A DNA stretch of 64,000 bases from positions 1-64,000 of the forward strand of contig CBDIBE010000008.1 of assembly GCA_965276815.1 (NCBI GenBank). Direction: 5' to 3'. Positions 45,485-54,387 of this stretch are shown here, one piece after another. This DNA is from JAVVHH01 sp965276815 (GTDB taxonomy: Bacteria; Pseudomonadota; Alphaproteobacteria; Acetobacterales; Acetobacteraceae). How positions within the stretch are numbered: the stretch's first letter is position 1; every line of letters starts with the position of its first letter. A program made the translations under genes and the position numbers. A model generated the notes under the pieces. It was not told the origin of the DNA and did no database searches. It saw nothing but the letters and a program-made list of their open reading frames with translations.

Positions 45485-46825
45485 ATGCAGATCGTGATCT
45501 CGCGTCGTGGCGCGTTAAAACTGGGGGCAGCCGCCACGGCGCTGCCGCTGGTGCACATTCGCACCGCGGGCGCGGCCGGCAAGCTGTCGATCGGCCTATG
45601 GGACCATTGGGTGCCCGGCGCCAACGACACGATGACCAAGCTGGTCAATCAATGGGCGCAGTCCAGCAAGACCGACGTCTCGATCGACTACATCACCTCG
45701 GTCGGCAACAAGAACCTGCTGACCCTGGCGGCCGAGGCGCAGTCCGGCTCCGGCCACGACATGCAGGCCTACCCGACCTGGGAAGTGCTGGACTACGCCG
45801 ATAAGCTCGAGCCGATGGACGACGTGGTGAAGCGTTTGTCCGCCAAGTACGGTCCAGTCAACGCGATCGTGGATTATCTGTCGAAGAGCAAGGGATCGTA
45901 CAAAGCCGTCCCGGCCATCTCCGGCAGCCAGTACAAGCCGGCCTGCTCGCGCATCGACACGTTCAAGGCGCAGATGGGGATGGATCTGCCCGCCATCTTC
46001 CCGGTCGCCGACCAGATGGGACCCGGCTACGACAACTGGAACTGGGACCAGTTCCTGACCGCGGCCGAGAAGTGCAACAAGGTCGGGCTGCCGTTCGGCA
46101 TGCCGATGGGACAGTTCACCGACGCGGTTGACTGGGTCGGCTCGCTGTTCGCCAGCTTCGGCGCCGAGCTCGTCAACGGGAAGGGCGACATCACCGTCAA
46201 GTCGGACGCGACGCGCCAAGCGCTGGATTACATGAAGCGGCTGATGCCGCAACTGTCGGCGGACGTGTATAGCTGGGACGACGCGTCGAACAATCGGGCG
46301 CTGATCTCGGGCAAGAGCGCGCTGATCTTCAACCCGCCCTCGGCCTGGGCGGTAGCCGTGCGCGACAATCCGGACGTCGGCAAGCAGTGCTGGACGCACC
46401 CGTTCCCGGCCGGCGAGAAGGGCCGCTTCCTGCCCTATTTGCCGTATTTCTGGGGCGCCTGGAGCTTCGGCAAGAACAAGAGCGCCGCCAAGGAGCTGAT
46501 CGAATTCCTGAGTGAGCGCGAGCAGGCCGAGCAGCTCTGCAATGCCTCGAAAGGCTATGACATCCCGCCGTTCGACAGCATGCACGATTTCCCGGTCTGG
46601 AAGACCCAGGGGCCGCCGACCGGGACGGTCTACAACTACCCGCTGCGCGCGGCGCACAAGGCGCAGGCTTGGATCGCCGCCTATCCGGCGCCGCCCGATG
46701 TCGCGGTGCAGATCTACAACCAGGCCACGATGACCAAGATGGTGGCGCGGCTGGCCCAAGGCGGCGACTCCATCGATAAGGTGATCGACTGGGCGCAGGG
46801 CGAACTGGAAGGCTACACGCGCTAA
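45485..46825 (+). CDS. ABC sugar transporter substrate-binding protein, Tat-type signal
   Basis: 446 residues from ATG 45485 after GGGGAGGAT; the frame opens earlier but only this start gives a signal. The N-terminus SRRGALKLGAAATALPLVHI has the twin-arginine motif. Extracellular solute-binding family 1 pattern: IGLWDHWVPGANDTMTKLVN, LTLAAEAQSGSGHDMQ, and late EFLSEREQAEQLCNASKGYD. Receptor for a sugar or polyol ABC importer, followed by two permease genes. Confidence 0.9.
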   Translation: MQIVISRRGALKLGAAATALPLVHIRTAGAAGKLSIGLWDHWVPGANDTMTKLVNQWAQSSKTDVSIDYITSVGNKNLLTLAAEAQSGSGHDMQAYPTWEVLDYADKLEPMDDVVKRLSAKYGPVNAIVDYLSKSKGSYKAVPAISGSQYKPACSRIDTFKAQMGMDLPAIFPVADQMGPGYDNWNWDQFLTAAEKCNKVGLPFGMPMGQFTDAVDWVGSLFASFGAELVNGKGDITVKSDATRQALDYMKRLMPQLSADVYSWDDASNNRALISGKSALIFNPPSAWAVAVRDNPDVGKQCWTHPFPAGEKGRFLPYLPYFWGAWSFGKNKSAAKELIEFLSEREQAEQLCNASKGYDIPPFDSMHDFPVWKTQGPPTGTVYNYPLRAAHKAQAWIAAYPAPPDVAVQIYNQATMTKMVARLAQGGDSIDKVIDWAQGELEGYTR

Positions 46826-46846
46826 GGCACGACGGGAGACAGGCTG

Positions 46847-47785
46847 ATGGCCGACGGAACGATGGTGGCTGCCAGCCCGCCGCTGCTGGTCCGGGCGCGA
46901 CCCGGCGGGTTGCGCCGTTTCATGCGCCGCCGCTCCTCGATCGCCTTCCTGATGTGCACGCCGCTGATCGCGATCGTGCTGACCCTGGTCGTCTACCCGG
47001 CCTGCTATGCCATCTACTTGTCGATGCTCAACAAGAAGATGACCAAGTTCGTCGGGCTCGACAATTTCACCTTCCTGCTCAGCCGCCCGACCTTCCAGCA
47101 GGTCATCTTCCAGAGCGTGTTCTTCGCGGTCACGGCCGTGGTGCTGAAAGCGCTGATCGGCTTCGTGCTGGCGCACGTGATGCACAACCTGCCCAGCAAG
47201 AGCCAGCGGATCTGGCGCGGCCTGCTGCTGATCCCATGGGTGATCCCGCTGGCCCTATCGACGCTGGGCTGGTGGTGGCTGTTCGACCCGTCCTATTCCG
47301 CGTTCAACTGGGTGCTGAACGCGATGGGCCTGCCGTCGGTGCCGTGGCTGGGGGCGACATGGTGGGCGCGGTTCTCGGTGATCCTGGTCAACACCTGGTA
47401 CGGGGCGCCGTTCTTCCTGATCATGTATCTCGCGGCGCTGAAATCGGTGCCGGAGCAGCTCTATGAGGCGGCGAGCATCGATGGCGCCGGGTTCTGGCAG
47501 AAGCTGCTGCACGTGACCTTGCCGATGATGCGCAACATCATCTCGATCACCGTGCTGTTCAGCCTGATCATTACTTTTGCCAATTTCGACATCGTGCGGA
47601 TCCTCACTAATGGCGGGCCGCAGGATCAGACGCATTTGTTTGCGACCTACGCCTTCCAGGTCGGCATCCAGTCGGGCGACATCCCGCTCGGCGCCTCGGT
47701 GAGCCTGTTCATGTTCCCCATTTTGGCGGTGTTTGCCTTCTTCGTGCTGCGCGGCGTGACGCGGCGCGCCAAGGAGGCGATGTGA
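46847..47785 (+). CDS. ABC sugar transporter permease (MalF type)
   Basis: 312 residues with about six membrane helices; an N-terminal cytoplasmic Arg-rich stretch precedes SIAFLMCTPLIAIVLTLVVY. The EAA coupling loop is YEAASIDGAGFWQKLLHVTLP. Inner-membrane partner of the following permease. Stop overlaps the next start (GTGA). Confidence 0.92.
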   Translation: MADGTMVAASPPLLVRARPGGLRRFMRRRSSIAFLMCTPLIAIVLTLVVYPACYAIYLSMLNKKMTKFVGLDNFTFLLSRPTFQQVIFQSVFFAVTAVVLKALIGFVLAHVMHNLPSKSQRIWRGLLLIPWVIPLALSTLGWWWLFDPSYSAFNWVLNAMGLPSVPWLGATWWARFSVILVNTWYGAPFFLIMYLAALKSVPEQLYEAASIDGAGFWQKLLHVTLPMMRNIISITVLFSLIITFANFDIVRILTNGGPQDQTHLFATYAFQVGIQSGDIPLGASVSLFMFPILAVFAFFVLRGVTRRAKEAM

Positions 47786-48672
47786 GCGCGGCGACACTGG
47801 CCGCGCTGCCGCCACACCGCCGGGTCAGCAAGCAAGAACGCAGCCGGCGCTGGGCGCTATGGGGGAGCTATGCGGCGCTCAGCGTGTTCGTCGTATTCTT
47901 CCTGATCCCGCCCTTTTACATGGTGGTGACCAGCCTCAAGAGCTCGGCGGAGATCGCGAGCGAGGCGGGCAATCCCTGGATTGTGCAGCACCCAACGCTG
48001 TCGAACTATATCGAGCTGTTGCGGCAGTCCAATTACCTCACCTTCTTCTGGAACTCGATCAAGGTGACGGTCTGCCTCGTGGTCGTGACCATGGTTGTCT
48101 CGGTGTTTGCCGCGTTCAGCTTGGCGCGGATGAAGTTCTGGGGCAGTTCGGTGCTGGCGACCGGGATTTTTCTGACCTATCTCGTGCCGGAGAGCCTGCT
48201 GTTCATCCCGCTGTTCCAGATCGTCGGCTCGGTGGGGATGATCAACAATGCCTGGGCGATGGTGCCGCTTTATTTGACGCTGTCGGTACCGTTCTGCACC
48301 TGGATCATGATCGGCTATTTCGGCTCGATCCCCAGAGAGCTGGACGAGGCGGCGCTGATCGATGGCGCGTCGTACATGCAGATGCTGTTCCGCATTTTTA
48401 TCCCGGTCGCCATGCCGGGGATCATCGCGGCGACGATCTTTTCGTTCACGGTGGGCTGGGGCACGTTCCTCTACCCGATGGCGTATCTATATAGCTCGGA
48501 CCAGATGGTGCTGACGGTGGGGATCGTCAGCGACCTGATCCGGGCCGACGTTTTTCAGTGGGGCAAGATCATGGCGGGCTGCCTGATGGCCGCGGCGCCG
48601 CCGGTGCTGATCTACGCGTTCCTGATGGACTACTACATCGCCGGGCTGACCGCGGGCGCGACGAAGGGTTGA
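47782..48672 (+). CDS. ABC sugar transporter permease (MalG type)
   Basis: 296 residues from a GTG overlapping the previous gene. Helices and the EAA loop DEAALIDGASYMQMLFRIFIP are typical of MalG/AraQ-like permeases. With the binding protein and MalF-type permease it completes the membrane part of the importer; no MalK/UgpC-type ATPase follows in this window, so the ATPase must be encoded elsewhere or shared. Confidence 0.92.
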   Translation: MSAATLAALPPHRRVSKQERSRRWALWGSYAALSVFVVFFLIPPFYMVVTSLKSSAEIASEAGNPWIVQHPTLSNYIELLRQSNYLTFFWNSIKVTVCLVVVTMVVSVFAAFSLARMKFWGSSVLATGIFLTYLVPESLLFIPLFQIVGSVGMINNAWAMVPLYLTLSVPFCTWIMIGYFGSIPRELDEAALIDGASYMQMLFRIFIPVAMPGIIAATIFSFTVGWGTFLYPMAYLYSSDQMVLTVGIVSDLIRADVFQWGKIMAGCLMAAAPPVLIYAFLMDYYIAGLTAGATKG

Positions 48673-48678
48673 CGTGAT

Positions 48679-48717
48679 GTAGTATAACCCCCTACCTTAT
48701 AACGGAGTGGGGGCTAC
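48679..48717. promoter_or_regulatory. Candidate DmeR operator (C5 and G5 tracts)
   Basis: Just before dmeR: GTAG at 48679-48682, CCCCC at 48688-48692, GGGGG at 48709-48713 and CTAC at 48714-48717, ending next to the ATG. RcnR/CsoR-family regulators bind G- or C-tract sites flanked by TA-rich inverted elements, so two half sites around a weak -10-like TATAAC at 48698 are plausible. It is a sequence-based guess. Confidence 0.45.
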
Positions 48718-48996
48718 ATGGCACATACGGTCAAAGACAAATCCAAGCTGATCGCCCGCGTCCGACGCATCAAAGGCCAGGTCGACGCCGTCGAACGGGC
48801 GCTTGAGGCGGAAATCGGCTGTGCCGACGTGCTGATGCTGGTCGCTTCGCTGCGCGGCGCTGTTCAAGGGCTCACGGCCGAGGTCTTGGAGGACCATATC
48901 CGCAACCACGTCGTAAACCCCGATACCGACCCGGACGCCGGTCGCGCCAAAGGGACGGCCGAGTTGATCGAAGTCGTCCGCACCTATTTGAAGTGA
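48718..48996 (+). CDS. dmeR: Metal-responsive repressor, RcnR/FrmR/DmeR type
   Basis: 92 residues of the all-helical CsoR/RcnR family. The metal ligands known from RcnR appear at the same numbers: His3 (MAHT), Cys35 (IGCADV), His60 and His64 (EDHIRNH). Such tetramers sense Ni(II)/Co(II) and release DNA on binding. The next gene encodes a DmeF-like CDF exporter seven bases downstream, which matches the dmeRF systems known from Rhizobium and Agrobacterium. Confidence 0.9.
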   Translation: MAHTVKDKSKLIARVRRIKGQVDAVERALEAEIGCADVLMLVASLRGAVQGLTAEVLEDHIRNHVVNPDTDPDAGRAKGTAELIEVVRTYLK

Positions 48997-49003
48997 GGGG
49001 ACC

Positions 49004-50248
49004 ATGAGCGAAATCGCGTCCATTGCCCCACATCGGCACAGCCACGTGTTTCTGGGCGAAGGCCACGAAAGCAGTGAGCGCAAGACGTGGGCGGTCATTT
49101 GGCTCTGCGGCGCCATGATGCTCGCCGAAATTGTCGGCGGATCGCTGTTCGGTTCCATCGCCTTGGTCGCGGACGGGATGCACATGAGCACGCATGCCGG
49201 TGCACTGCTGCTCGCCGCTCTTGCCTACCGCTATGCCCGGCGGCACGCCCATGACGCACGCTTCACCTTTGGCACGGGCAAGCTTGGCGACCTGGCCGGG
49301 TTCACAAGCGCAATTATCCTCGCCATGATCGCACTGCTGATCGGCTATGAATCCATCACCCGCTTGTTTGTCCCGGTGCCGATCCACTTTTCCGAGGCGA
49401 TCCCGATTGCCTGCTTTGGCCTCGCCGTCAACATCGCGAGTGCATGGCTTTTGAGCGGCGGCGATCACCATCATCACGGGCACAGCCATGGTCATGCGCA
49501 CGGCCGCGACGGCCATGACCACGACGAAGCGCGTCCCATCACCACAGATGCCGGAACCGTCGCCCTTGAAGTGTTCGAGGATGGCGTGCCACCGCGCTTT
49601 CGCCTGCATGCCGAAAGCGGATTTGCCCTCACCCCAAGGGCCGTCTCCCTCGAAACGATCCGGCCTGACGGGTCGCGCCAAGTGTTCGCCTTCGTGGACC
49701 GCGGGGCGTATCTGGAATCCATCGAAGAAATCCCGGAGCCGCATGCCTTCACGGCAAACGTGACACTCGGCAGCGAACGTCACGCTGTGACCTTCGAGGA
49801 ACACGAGCACGGCCACGGTGCGGCACATCGGGACAACAACATGCGAGCCGCCATCGTTCACGTGATAGCGGACGCAGCTGTTTCAGTCCTGGTCATTGGC
49901 GGATTGCTCCTGGCCCGCGCCTTCGGCTGGCTCTGGATGGACCCGTTGGCCGGCATCGTCGGCGCCTGCGTCATCGCAAGTTGGTCATACGGGCTCATTC
50001 GTGACACCGGGGCGATTTTGCTCGATGTCAATCCGGACCGGAACATGGAGGAAAAGCTGCGCCAAGTCATCGAGGGTCAGGGCGACCAGGTCGCGGACCT
50101 TCATCTCTGGCGGCTTGGGCCGGGTCATCTCGGCGCGATTGTGTCGGTGATCACCAAGCAGGCGCGCGGACCGGACTATTATCGCGCCCGGCTGGCGGCG
50201 TTTCCGTCTCTGTCGCACCTAACCGTTGAAGTTCAACCCGGCGCATAG
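49004..50248 (+). CDS. dmeF: CDF-family Co/Ni efflux transporter DmeF
   Basis: 414 residues, about six membrane helices. Metal-binding motifs LVADGMHMSTH and VHVIADAAVSVL carry the H/D-x-x-x-D pairs of CDF antiporters, and a long His-rich cytoplasmic loop HHHHGHSHGHAHGRDGHDHD (about 154-175) is typical of DmeF/Zn-Co exporters. The insert of ~100 residues after it (about 175-275) is unusually long but is seen in DmeF. C-terminal domain with HLWRLGPGHLGAIVSV. Exports Co2+/Ni2+ in exchange for protons. Confidence 0.93.
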   Translation: MSEIASIAPHRHSHVFLGEGHESSERKTWAVIWLCGAMMLAEIVGGSLFGSIALVADGMHMSTHAGALLLAALAYRYARRHAHDARFTFGTGKLGDLAGFTSAIILAMIALLIGYESITRLFVPVPIHFSEAIPIACFGLAVNIASAWLLSGGDHHHHGHSHGHAHGRDGHDHDEARPITTDAGTVALEVFEDGVPPRFRLHAESGFALTPRAVSLETIRPDGSRQVFAFVDRGAYLESIEEIPEPHAFTANVTLGSERHAVTFEEHEHGHGAAHRDNNMRAAIVHVIADAAVSVLVIGGLLLARAFGWLWMDPLAGIVGACVIASWSYGLIRDTGAILLDVNPDRNMEEKLRQVIEGQGDQVADLHLWRLGPGHLGAIVSVITKQARGPDYYRARLAAFPSLSHLTVEVQPGA

Positions 50249-50268
50249 ATCGCCGCTGGGAGGCCGCC

Positions 50269-50637
50269 ATGCTTCGTCTCTTCTTGCCTGCCGCTGCCAT
50301 CTTGCTGATCTCACCGGCATTGGCGCAGCAACCTGCTGCGTCCTCACCACCCACGCCTGGCATGGCAGGCGGCCAGTCTCCCGCCGATCGGGCCATGATG
50401 GAGGGGATGAACAAGATGAACCAGGCCATGAGCAGCGCGCCAATAACCGGCAACCCGGATCGGGATTTTGTGGCGATGATGATACCGCACCATCAAGGCG
50501 CAATCGACATGGCCGAGGTCGAGCTGCATTACGGCAAGGACCCGACCTTGCGGAAATTGGCCCGCGACATTGTCGCGGCCCAGAAAACCGAGATTGCCGA
50601 AATGAAGCACTGGCAGGCGCGGCATCCTGGGCAGTGA
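50269..50637 (+). CDS. DUF305-family periplasmic protein
   Basis: 122 residues with a signal peptide (MLRLFLPAAAILLISPALA). Family motif DFVAMMIPHHQGAIDMAEVE with the two-His pair, then LARDIVAAQKTEIAEMKHWQ. DUF305 (CopM-like) proteins bind metals in the periplasm. It follows dmeF by 20 bp and probably belongs to the metal-resistance operon. Confidence 0.9.
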   Translation: MLRLFLPAAAILLISPALAQQPAASSPPTPGMAGGQSPADRAMMEGMNKMNQAMSSAPITGNPDRDFVAMMIPHHQGAIDMAEVELHYGKDPTLRKLARDIVAAQKTEIAEMKHWQARHPGQ

Positions 50638-50657
50638 TTCGGCCAGACACCACAGAC

Positions 50658-52079
50658 CTACTGCCGATGCGGATCCTCGAACCGATCCGATACAAGCCGA
50701 TCGAGTAGCCTGACGCCCCACCCGGTTGGCCCGGCGGCATACCGGTCGCTCGCCTTCTCCTGCGCTTCAACGCCGGCGATGTCGAGATGCGTCCAGGGCG
50801 TGTCGCCGATGAAGCTCCGCAGGAACGCAGCGGCCTGGCAAGCGTCCGGCTGACGCGAGCCGTCGGCGCAATGGCGCAAATCGGCGATCGCCGACTCCAA
50901 CGCCTCGCGATAGCCGTCGGCGAGCGGCATCCGCCAGGCCAGCTCGTGCACCGCGGCGCCCGCGGCAGCGACATGGGCGGCGAGCGCGTCATCGGTCGCG
51001 AATAGGCCGGCCATGTGATGGCCCAAAGCGGTCACGATGCTGCCAGTCAACGTGCCGAGGTCAATCACCGCTTGCGGCCTGAACCGGGCCAGGACCCAGC
51101 CGAGCGCGTCGGCCAGCACCAGACGGCCCTCGGCGTCGGTGTCGACCACCTCGACGGTGGTGCCGTCGAATAGGCGCAGCACGTCGCTCGGCCGGTAGCT
51201 GGCCGCGCCAATGGCGTTTTCCGCCAGCGCCAGTACGGCCACCGCAGGAGTGGGTGAGTTGCGGCGGGCCAGCGCCAGGATCGCGCCGGCGCAGGCGGCC
51301 GCGCCCGCCATGTCGGCCCGCATCTCCCACATGCCCTGGCCGGGCTTGAGGCAGACGCCGCCGGTGTCGAAGGTGATGCCCTTGCCGACGAAGGCGACCG
51401 GCGCCGCGTCGATCTGGCCGCGCCAGCGGAGCACGGCGAGACACGGCGGATTGACCGACGCGCCGCCCACGGCCAGCAGCCCGCCAAATCCCTGTTCGCG
51501 CAGGGCGGCGGCGTCCAGCACCTCGATGATGATGCCGGCTTCCTCCAAGGCGGCCAGGCGGGCGACGAAGCCAGCGGGGGTTATGACGTTGCTGGGCTCG
51601 GCGACGAGGTCGCGGGCGAATTGCGCGCCGGCAATGCCGGGCCCAAGACGCGCCCAGGCGGCCTCCGCCGCCTGGACGTCATCGACCAAAATGTCGATCC
51701 GCTGGACGCGGGAACGGTCGGGCGCGATGTGCGCGGGTTCCGGCCGGGTTAGGAAGCGATGGAAGCGCCAGGCGCGCAGGCTGGCACCGGCAGCGAGGCT
51801 GGCGGCGTCGGCAGCCGGCAGGCCGCGCGCGTCGAGGGCGATGTGCTCGAGATTGAACAGACGGGCGGCGGCCAGGGCGCCGGCGGCCTCGAAATCCCGG
51901 CCGGCGCCCATGCCGAGCAGGAGCAGCCGCTCGCGGCGCAGGGTGATGTCGGCCACCTCGCCTTCCCGCCCGGTGAACCCGGCGATCTTGGCGCGCTTCG
52001 GCCGCGGCGCGGCCGCGCCGGGCGGGACGGGCTGCGCGCGGGCCGGCGCCTTGCTGCGACGTTTGAAGCGGAGCTTCAT
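50658..52079 (-). CDS. M17 leucyl aminopeptidase, second copy
   Basis: 473 residues. Dimetal site: VGKGITFDTGGVCLKPGQGM (Lys and Asp ligands), MRADMAGAAACAGA, and VVDTDAEGRLVLADALGW. The usual NTDAEGR is DTDAEGR here; the Asn is not a metal ligand, so activity is likely kept. The N-terminal ~40 residues are Arg/Ala/Pro-rich (RFKRRSKAPARAQPVPP), unlike its neighbour. Start overlaps the upstream aminopeptidase stop (ATGA). Cleaves N-terminal residues from peptides in the cytosol. Paralog of the next gene; the tandem pair probably arose by duplication and then diverged. Confidence 0.88.
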   Translation of the reverse strand: MKLRFKRRSKAPARAQPVPPGAAAPRPKRAKIAGFTGREGEVADITLRRERLLLLGMGAGRDFEAAGALAAARLFNLEHIALDARGLPAADAASLAAGASLRAWRFHRFLTRPEPAHIAPDRSRVQRIDILVDDVQAAEAAWARLGPGIAGAQFARDLVAEPSNVITPAGFVARLAALEEAGIIIEVLDAAALREQGFGGLLAVGGASVNPPCLAVLRWRGQIDAAPVAFVGKGITFDTGGVCLKPGQGMWEMRADMAGAAACAGAILALARRNSPTPAVAVLALAENAIGAASYRPSDVLRLFDGTTVEVVDTDAEGRLVLADALGWVLARFRPQAVIDLGTLTGSIVTALGHHMAGLFATDDALAAHVAAAGAAVHELAWRMPLADGYREALESAIADLRHCADGSRQPDACQAAAFLRSFIGDTPWTHLDIAGVEAQEKASDRYAAGPTGWGVRLLDRLVSDRFEDPHRQ

Positions 52080-53545
52080 TCCGCGGTTTCGAAGTGCTCG
52101 GCGACCAGCCGGTCCATCAGGCGCAGGCCGAAAGCGGTCGCGCCCTTGGGGACAGTCGGCGCGTCCTTGCTGCTCCAGGCCATGCCGGCGATGTCGAGAT
52201 GCGCCCAGGCGCCGCGGACGAAGCGCTGGATGAACTGGGCGCCGATGATGGAGCCGCCGGCCCGGCCGCCAATGTTCTTCATGTCGGCAATGTCGGACTT
52301 GATCAGCTTGTCGTAGGCGTCGCCAAGCGGCATGCGCCATAGCGGCTCGCCGCTAGCCTTTCCGGCGGCGAGCAGGCGGGTGGCCAGCGTTTCGTCGTTG
52401 CAGAACATGCCAGCGAACTCGTGGCCCAGCGCGGTGATGATGCCGCCGGTGAGCGTGGCGAGATCGACCGTCAGCACCGGATTGAACCGGTCATGCGCGT
52501 ACCAGATCGCGTCGGCGAGCAGCAGGCGGCCTTCGGCGTCGGTGTTGAGGACCTCGATGGTCTGGCCCGAGAGGCTGGTAATGACGTCGCCGGGCCGGGT
52601 CGCGTTGCCGCTGGGCATGTTCTCCGACAGGCCGACCACGCCGACGACGTTGGCGCGCGCCCTGCGGTGAGCAAGCGCGGCCATCACGCCGACGACCGCA
52701 CCGGCGCCGGCCATGTCCCATTTCATGTCGCCCATGCCGGCGCCGGGCTTGAGGCTGATGCCGCCCGTGTCGAACGTGACGCCCTTGCCGACAAAACATA
52801 CGGGCTGCGCGTCCGCGGCGCCGCCGGACCAGCGCATGGTCACGAGGCGCGGTTCGTTGGCGCTGCCCTGCGAGATCGCGAGCAGGGCGCCGAAGCCAAG
52901 CTGGGCGAGCTCGGCCGGGCCGAGCACGTCGATTTCGAGGCCGGTTTCGGCCAGCGCCCGGCAGCGTTCGGCCATTTCCGCCGGGTTGAGCACGTTGGGC
53001 GGCTCGGTGATCAGGTCGCGGGCGAATTCTGTGCCGCGGGCAATGGCGTCGGCCGCCGGCCAGGCGGCGCTGGCGGCATCGGGCTCGTCGGTGAGCACCG
53101 TGAGGCTGGTGAGGCGGGGTTTGGCCTCGCTATCCTCCTTCGTGCGGTAGCGGTCGAAGCGGTAGCTGCGCAGGCGGGCGCCCAGGCCGGCGTGCGCGGC
53201 GTGGCTCGCCGGCATGCCGGCGGCAGCCAGCGCGGCCTTCCGCTCCTTGCCGAAGGCGGCGGCGGCGAGGCCGCCAGCTTCCTCCATGCCACGCAGCGTA
53301 TGATCGTCCGGCTTGCCCAACCCGATCAGGACCACGCGCTGCAGCCCGGCGCCGGGAGCCAGCACGGTGCAGGTTTGGCCCTTTTTGCCGGTAAACTCGG
53401 CCGCCGCGGCGGCACGCGAGATCGCGCCGCCGCAAGCGGAGTCCGCCGCCGCCCAGAGGCCACTGCGCTCAGCACCCTCCAGCGACAGCAGGGCGAGGGC
53501 GCCGTCGGTCGGCAGGTTGCGCGGGGCGAATTCGATCGCGATCAT
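52076..53545 (-). CDS. pepA: M17 leucyl aminopeptidase
   Basis: 489 residues, canonical PepA. Metal and catalytic motifs VGKGVTFDTGGISLKPGAGM, MKWDMAGAGAVVGV and VLNTDAEGRLLLADAI are intact. ATG 53545 starts the family N-terminus (MIAIEFAPRNLP); a longer frame upstream is not used. Cytosolic hexameric aminopeptidase in peptide turnover. Divergent from cysQ with 65 bp between the starts. Confidence 0.95.
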   Translation of the reverse strand: MIAIEFAPRNLPTDGALALLSLEGAERSGLWAAADSACGGAISRAAAAAEFTGKKGQTCTVLAPGAGLQRVVLIGLGKPDDHTLRGMEEAGGLAAAAFGKERKAALAAAGMPASHAAHAGLGARLRSYRFDRYRTKEDSEAKPRLTSLTVLTDEPDAASAAWPAADAIARGTEFARDLITEPPNVLNPAEMAERCRALAETGLEIDVLGPAELAQLGFGALLAISQGSANEPRLVTMRWSGGAADAQPVCFVGKGVTFDTGGISLKPGAGMGDMKWDMAGAGAVVGVMAALAHRRARANVVGVVGLSENMPSGNATRPGDVITSLSGQTIEVLNTDAEGRLLLADAIWYAHDRFNPVLTVDLATLTGGIITALGHEFAGMFCNDETLATRLLAAGKASGEPLWRMPLGDAYDKLIKSDIADMKNIGGRAGGSIIGAQFIQRFVRGAWAHLDIAGMAWSSKDAPTVPKGATAFGLRLMDRLVAEHFETAE

Positions 53546-53610
53546 AACGCTCCTTTGAGTTGGCGGCCGGGGACCATAGCCACGTCGGCGAGGCGCGGCT
53601 ACACCGGGCC

Positions 53611-54387
53611 ATGGACAATGCCGCTTTGCTCGAGCTTGCCGCCGATCTTGCCCAGCGCGCGGGCGCCGTGATCCTCGCCGTGCGGGCTCGCGGCTTCGAG
53701 ACACTCCGCAAGGCGGATCGCAGCCCGGTGACCGAAGCCGACCATGCGGCCGAGCGGGTGATCGTGGAGGGGCTGCGCGCGGCGACGCCGGAGATCCCGG
53801 TGATCGCCGAAGAGGAGATCGAGGCGGGCCTGGCGCCGGAGCCGGGGCATGAATATTGGCTGGTCGACCCGCTGGACGGCACGCGGGAGTTCACTGCGAT
53901 GCGCGACGAGTTCACGGTCAATATCGGCCTGATCCGCGAGGGACGGCCGGTGCTGGGCGCGGTTGGCGTGCCGGCGCATGGCGAGCTGTTCGGCGGCATG
54001 ATGGTGCCAGAGGCGGTCGCCTGGAAGCGGACGGCGGACGGCGAGCAGGCGATCCGGGCGCGGCATCCGCCGGAGGCCGGCATGCACGTGCTGGCGAGCC
54101 GGTTCTCCGGGATGACCGACAAGCGGCTGACCAACTTCCTGAAGGGGCGCCCGATTGCCGAGGTGACGACGATGGGGTCGGCGTTGAAGATCGTGCGGTT
54201 GGCCGAGGGACTGGGCGACCTGTATCCGCGGTTCGGCCGCACGATGGAGTGGGACACTGCGGCACCGCAGGCGATCCTGGAGGCGGCGGGCGGGACGCTC
54301 TGCGACATGGACGGGGCGCCTTTGCAGTATGGCAAGCCGCTCTGGGCCAACCCGCCGTTTCTATGCACGGGATGCGGTCACTTGTGA
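53611..54387 (+). CDS. cysQ: 3'(2'),5'-bisphosphate nucleotidase CysQ
   Basis: 258 residues of the inositol monophosphatase fold. Li+-sensitive metal motif residues: RSPVTEADHAAE, VIAEEEIEAG, WLVDPLDGTREF and MEWDTAAPQAILEAAGG; the LQYGKP ending is typical of CysQ. Removes 3'-phosphoadenosine phosphate from sulfate assimilation. ATG 53611 chosen; the frame extends 17 codons further upstream without family likeness. Closely followed by the Sua5 gene. Confidence 0.93.
   Translation: MDNAALLELAADLAQRAGAVILAVRARGFETLRKADRSPVTEADHAAERVIVEGLRAATPEIPVIAEEEIEAGLAPEPGHEYWLVDPLDGTREFTAMRDEFTVNIGLIREGRPVLGAVGVPAHGELFGGMMVPEAVAWKRTADGEQAIRARHPPEAGMHVLASRFSGMTDKRLTNFLKGRPIAEVTTMGSALKIVRLAEGLGDLYPRFGRTMEWDTAAPQAILEAAGGTLCDMDGAPLQYGKPLWANPPFLCTGCGHL

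Noticed and set aside
48669..48703. TTGACG and TATAAC as the dmeR promoter
   Set aside because: Spacing of 23 bp is outside the usual range; kept only as part of an operator guess.
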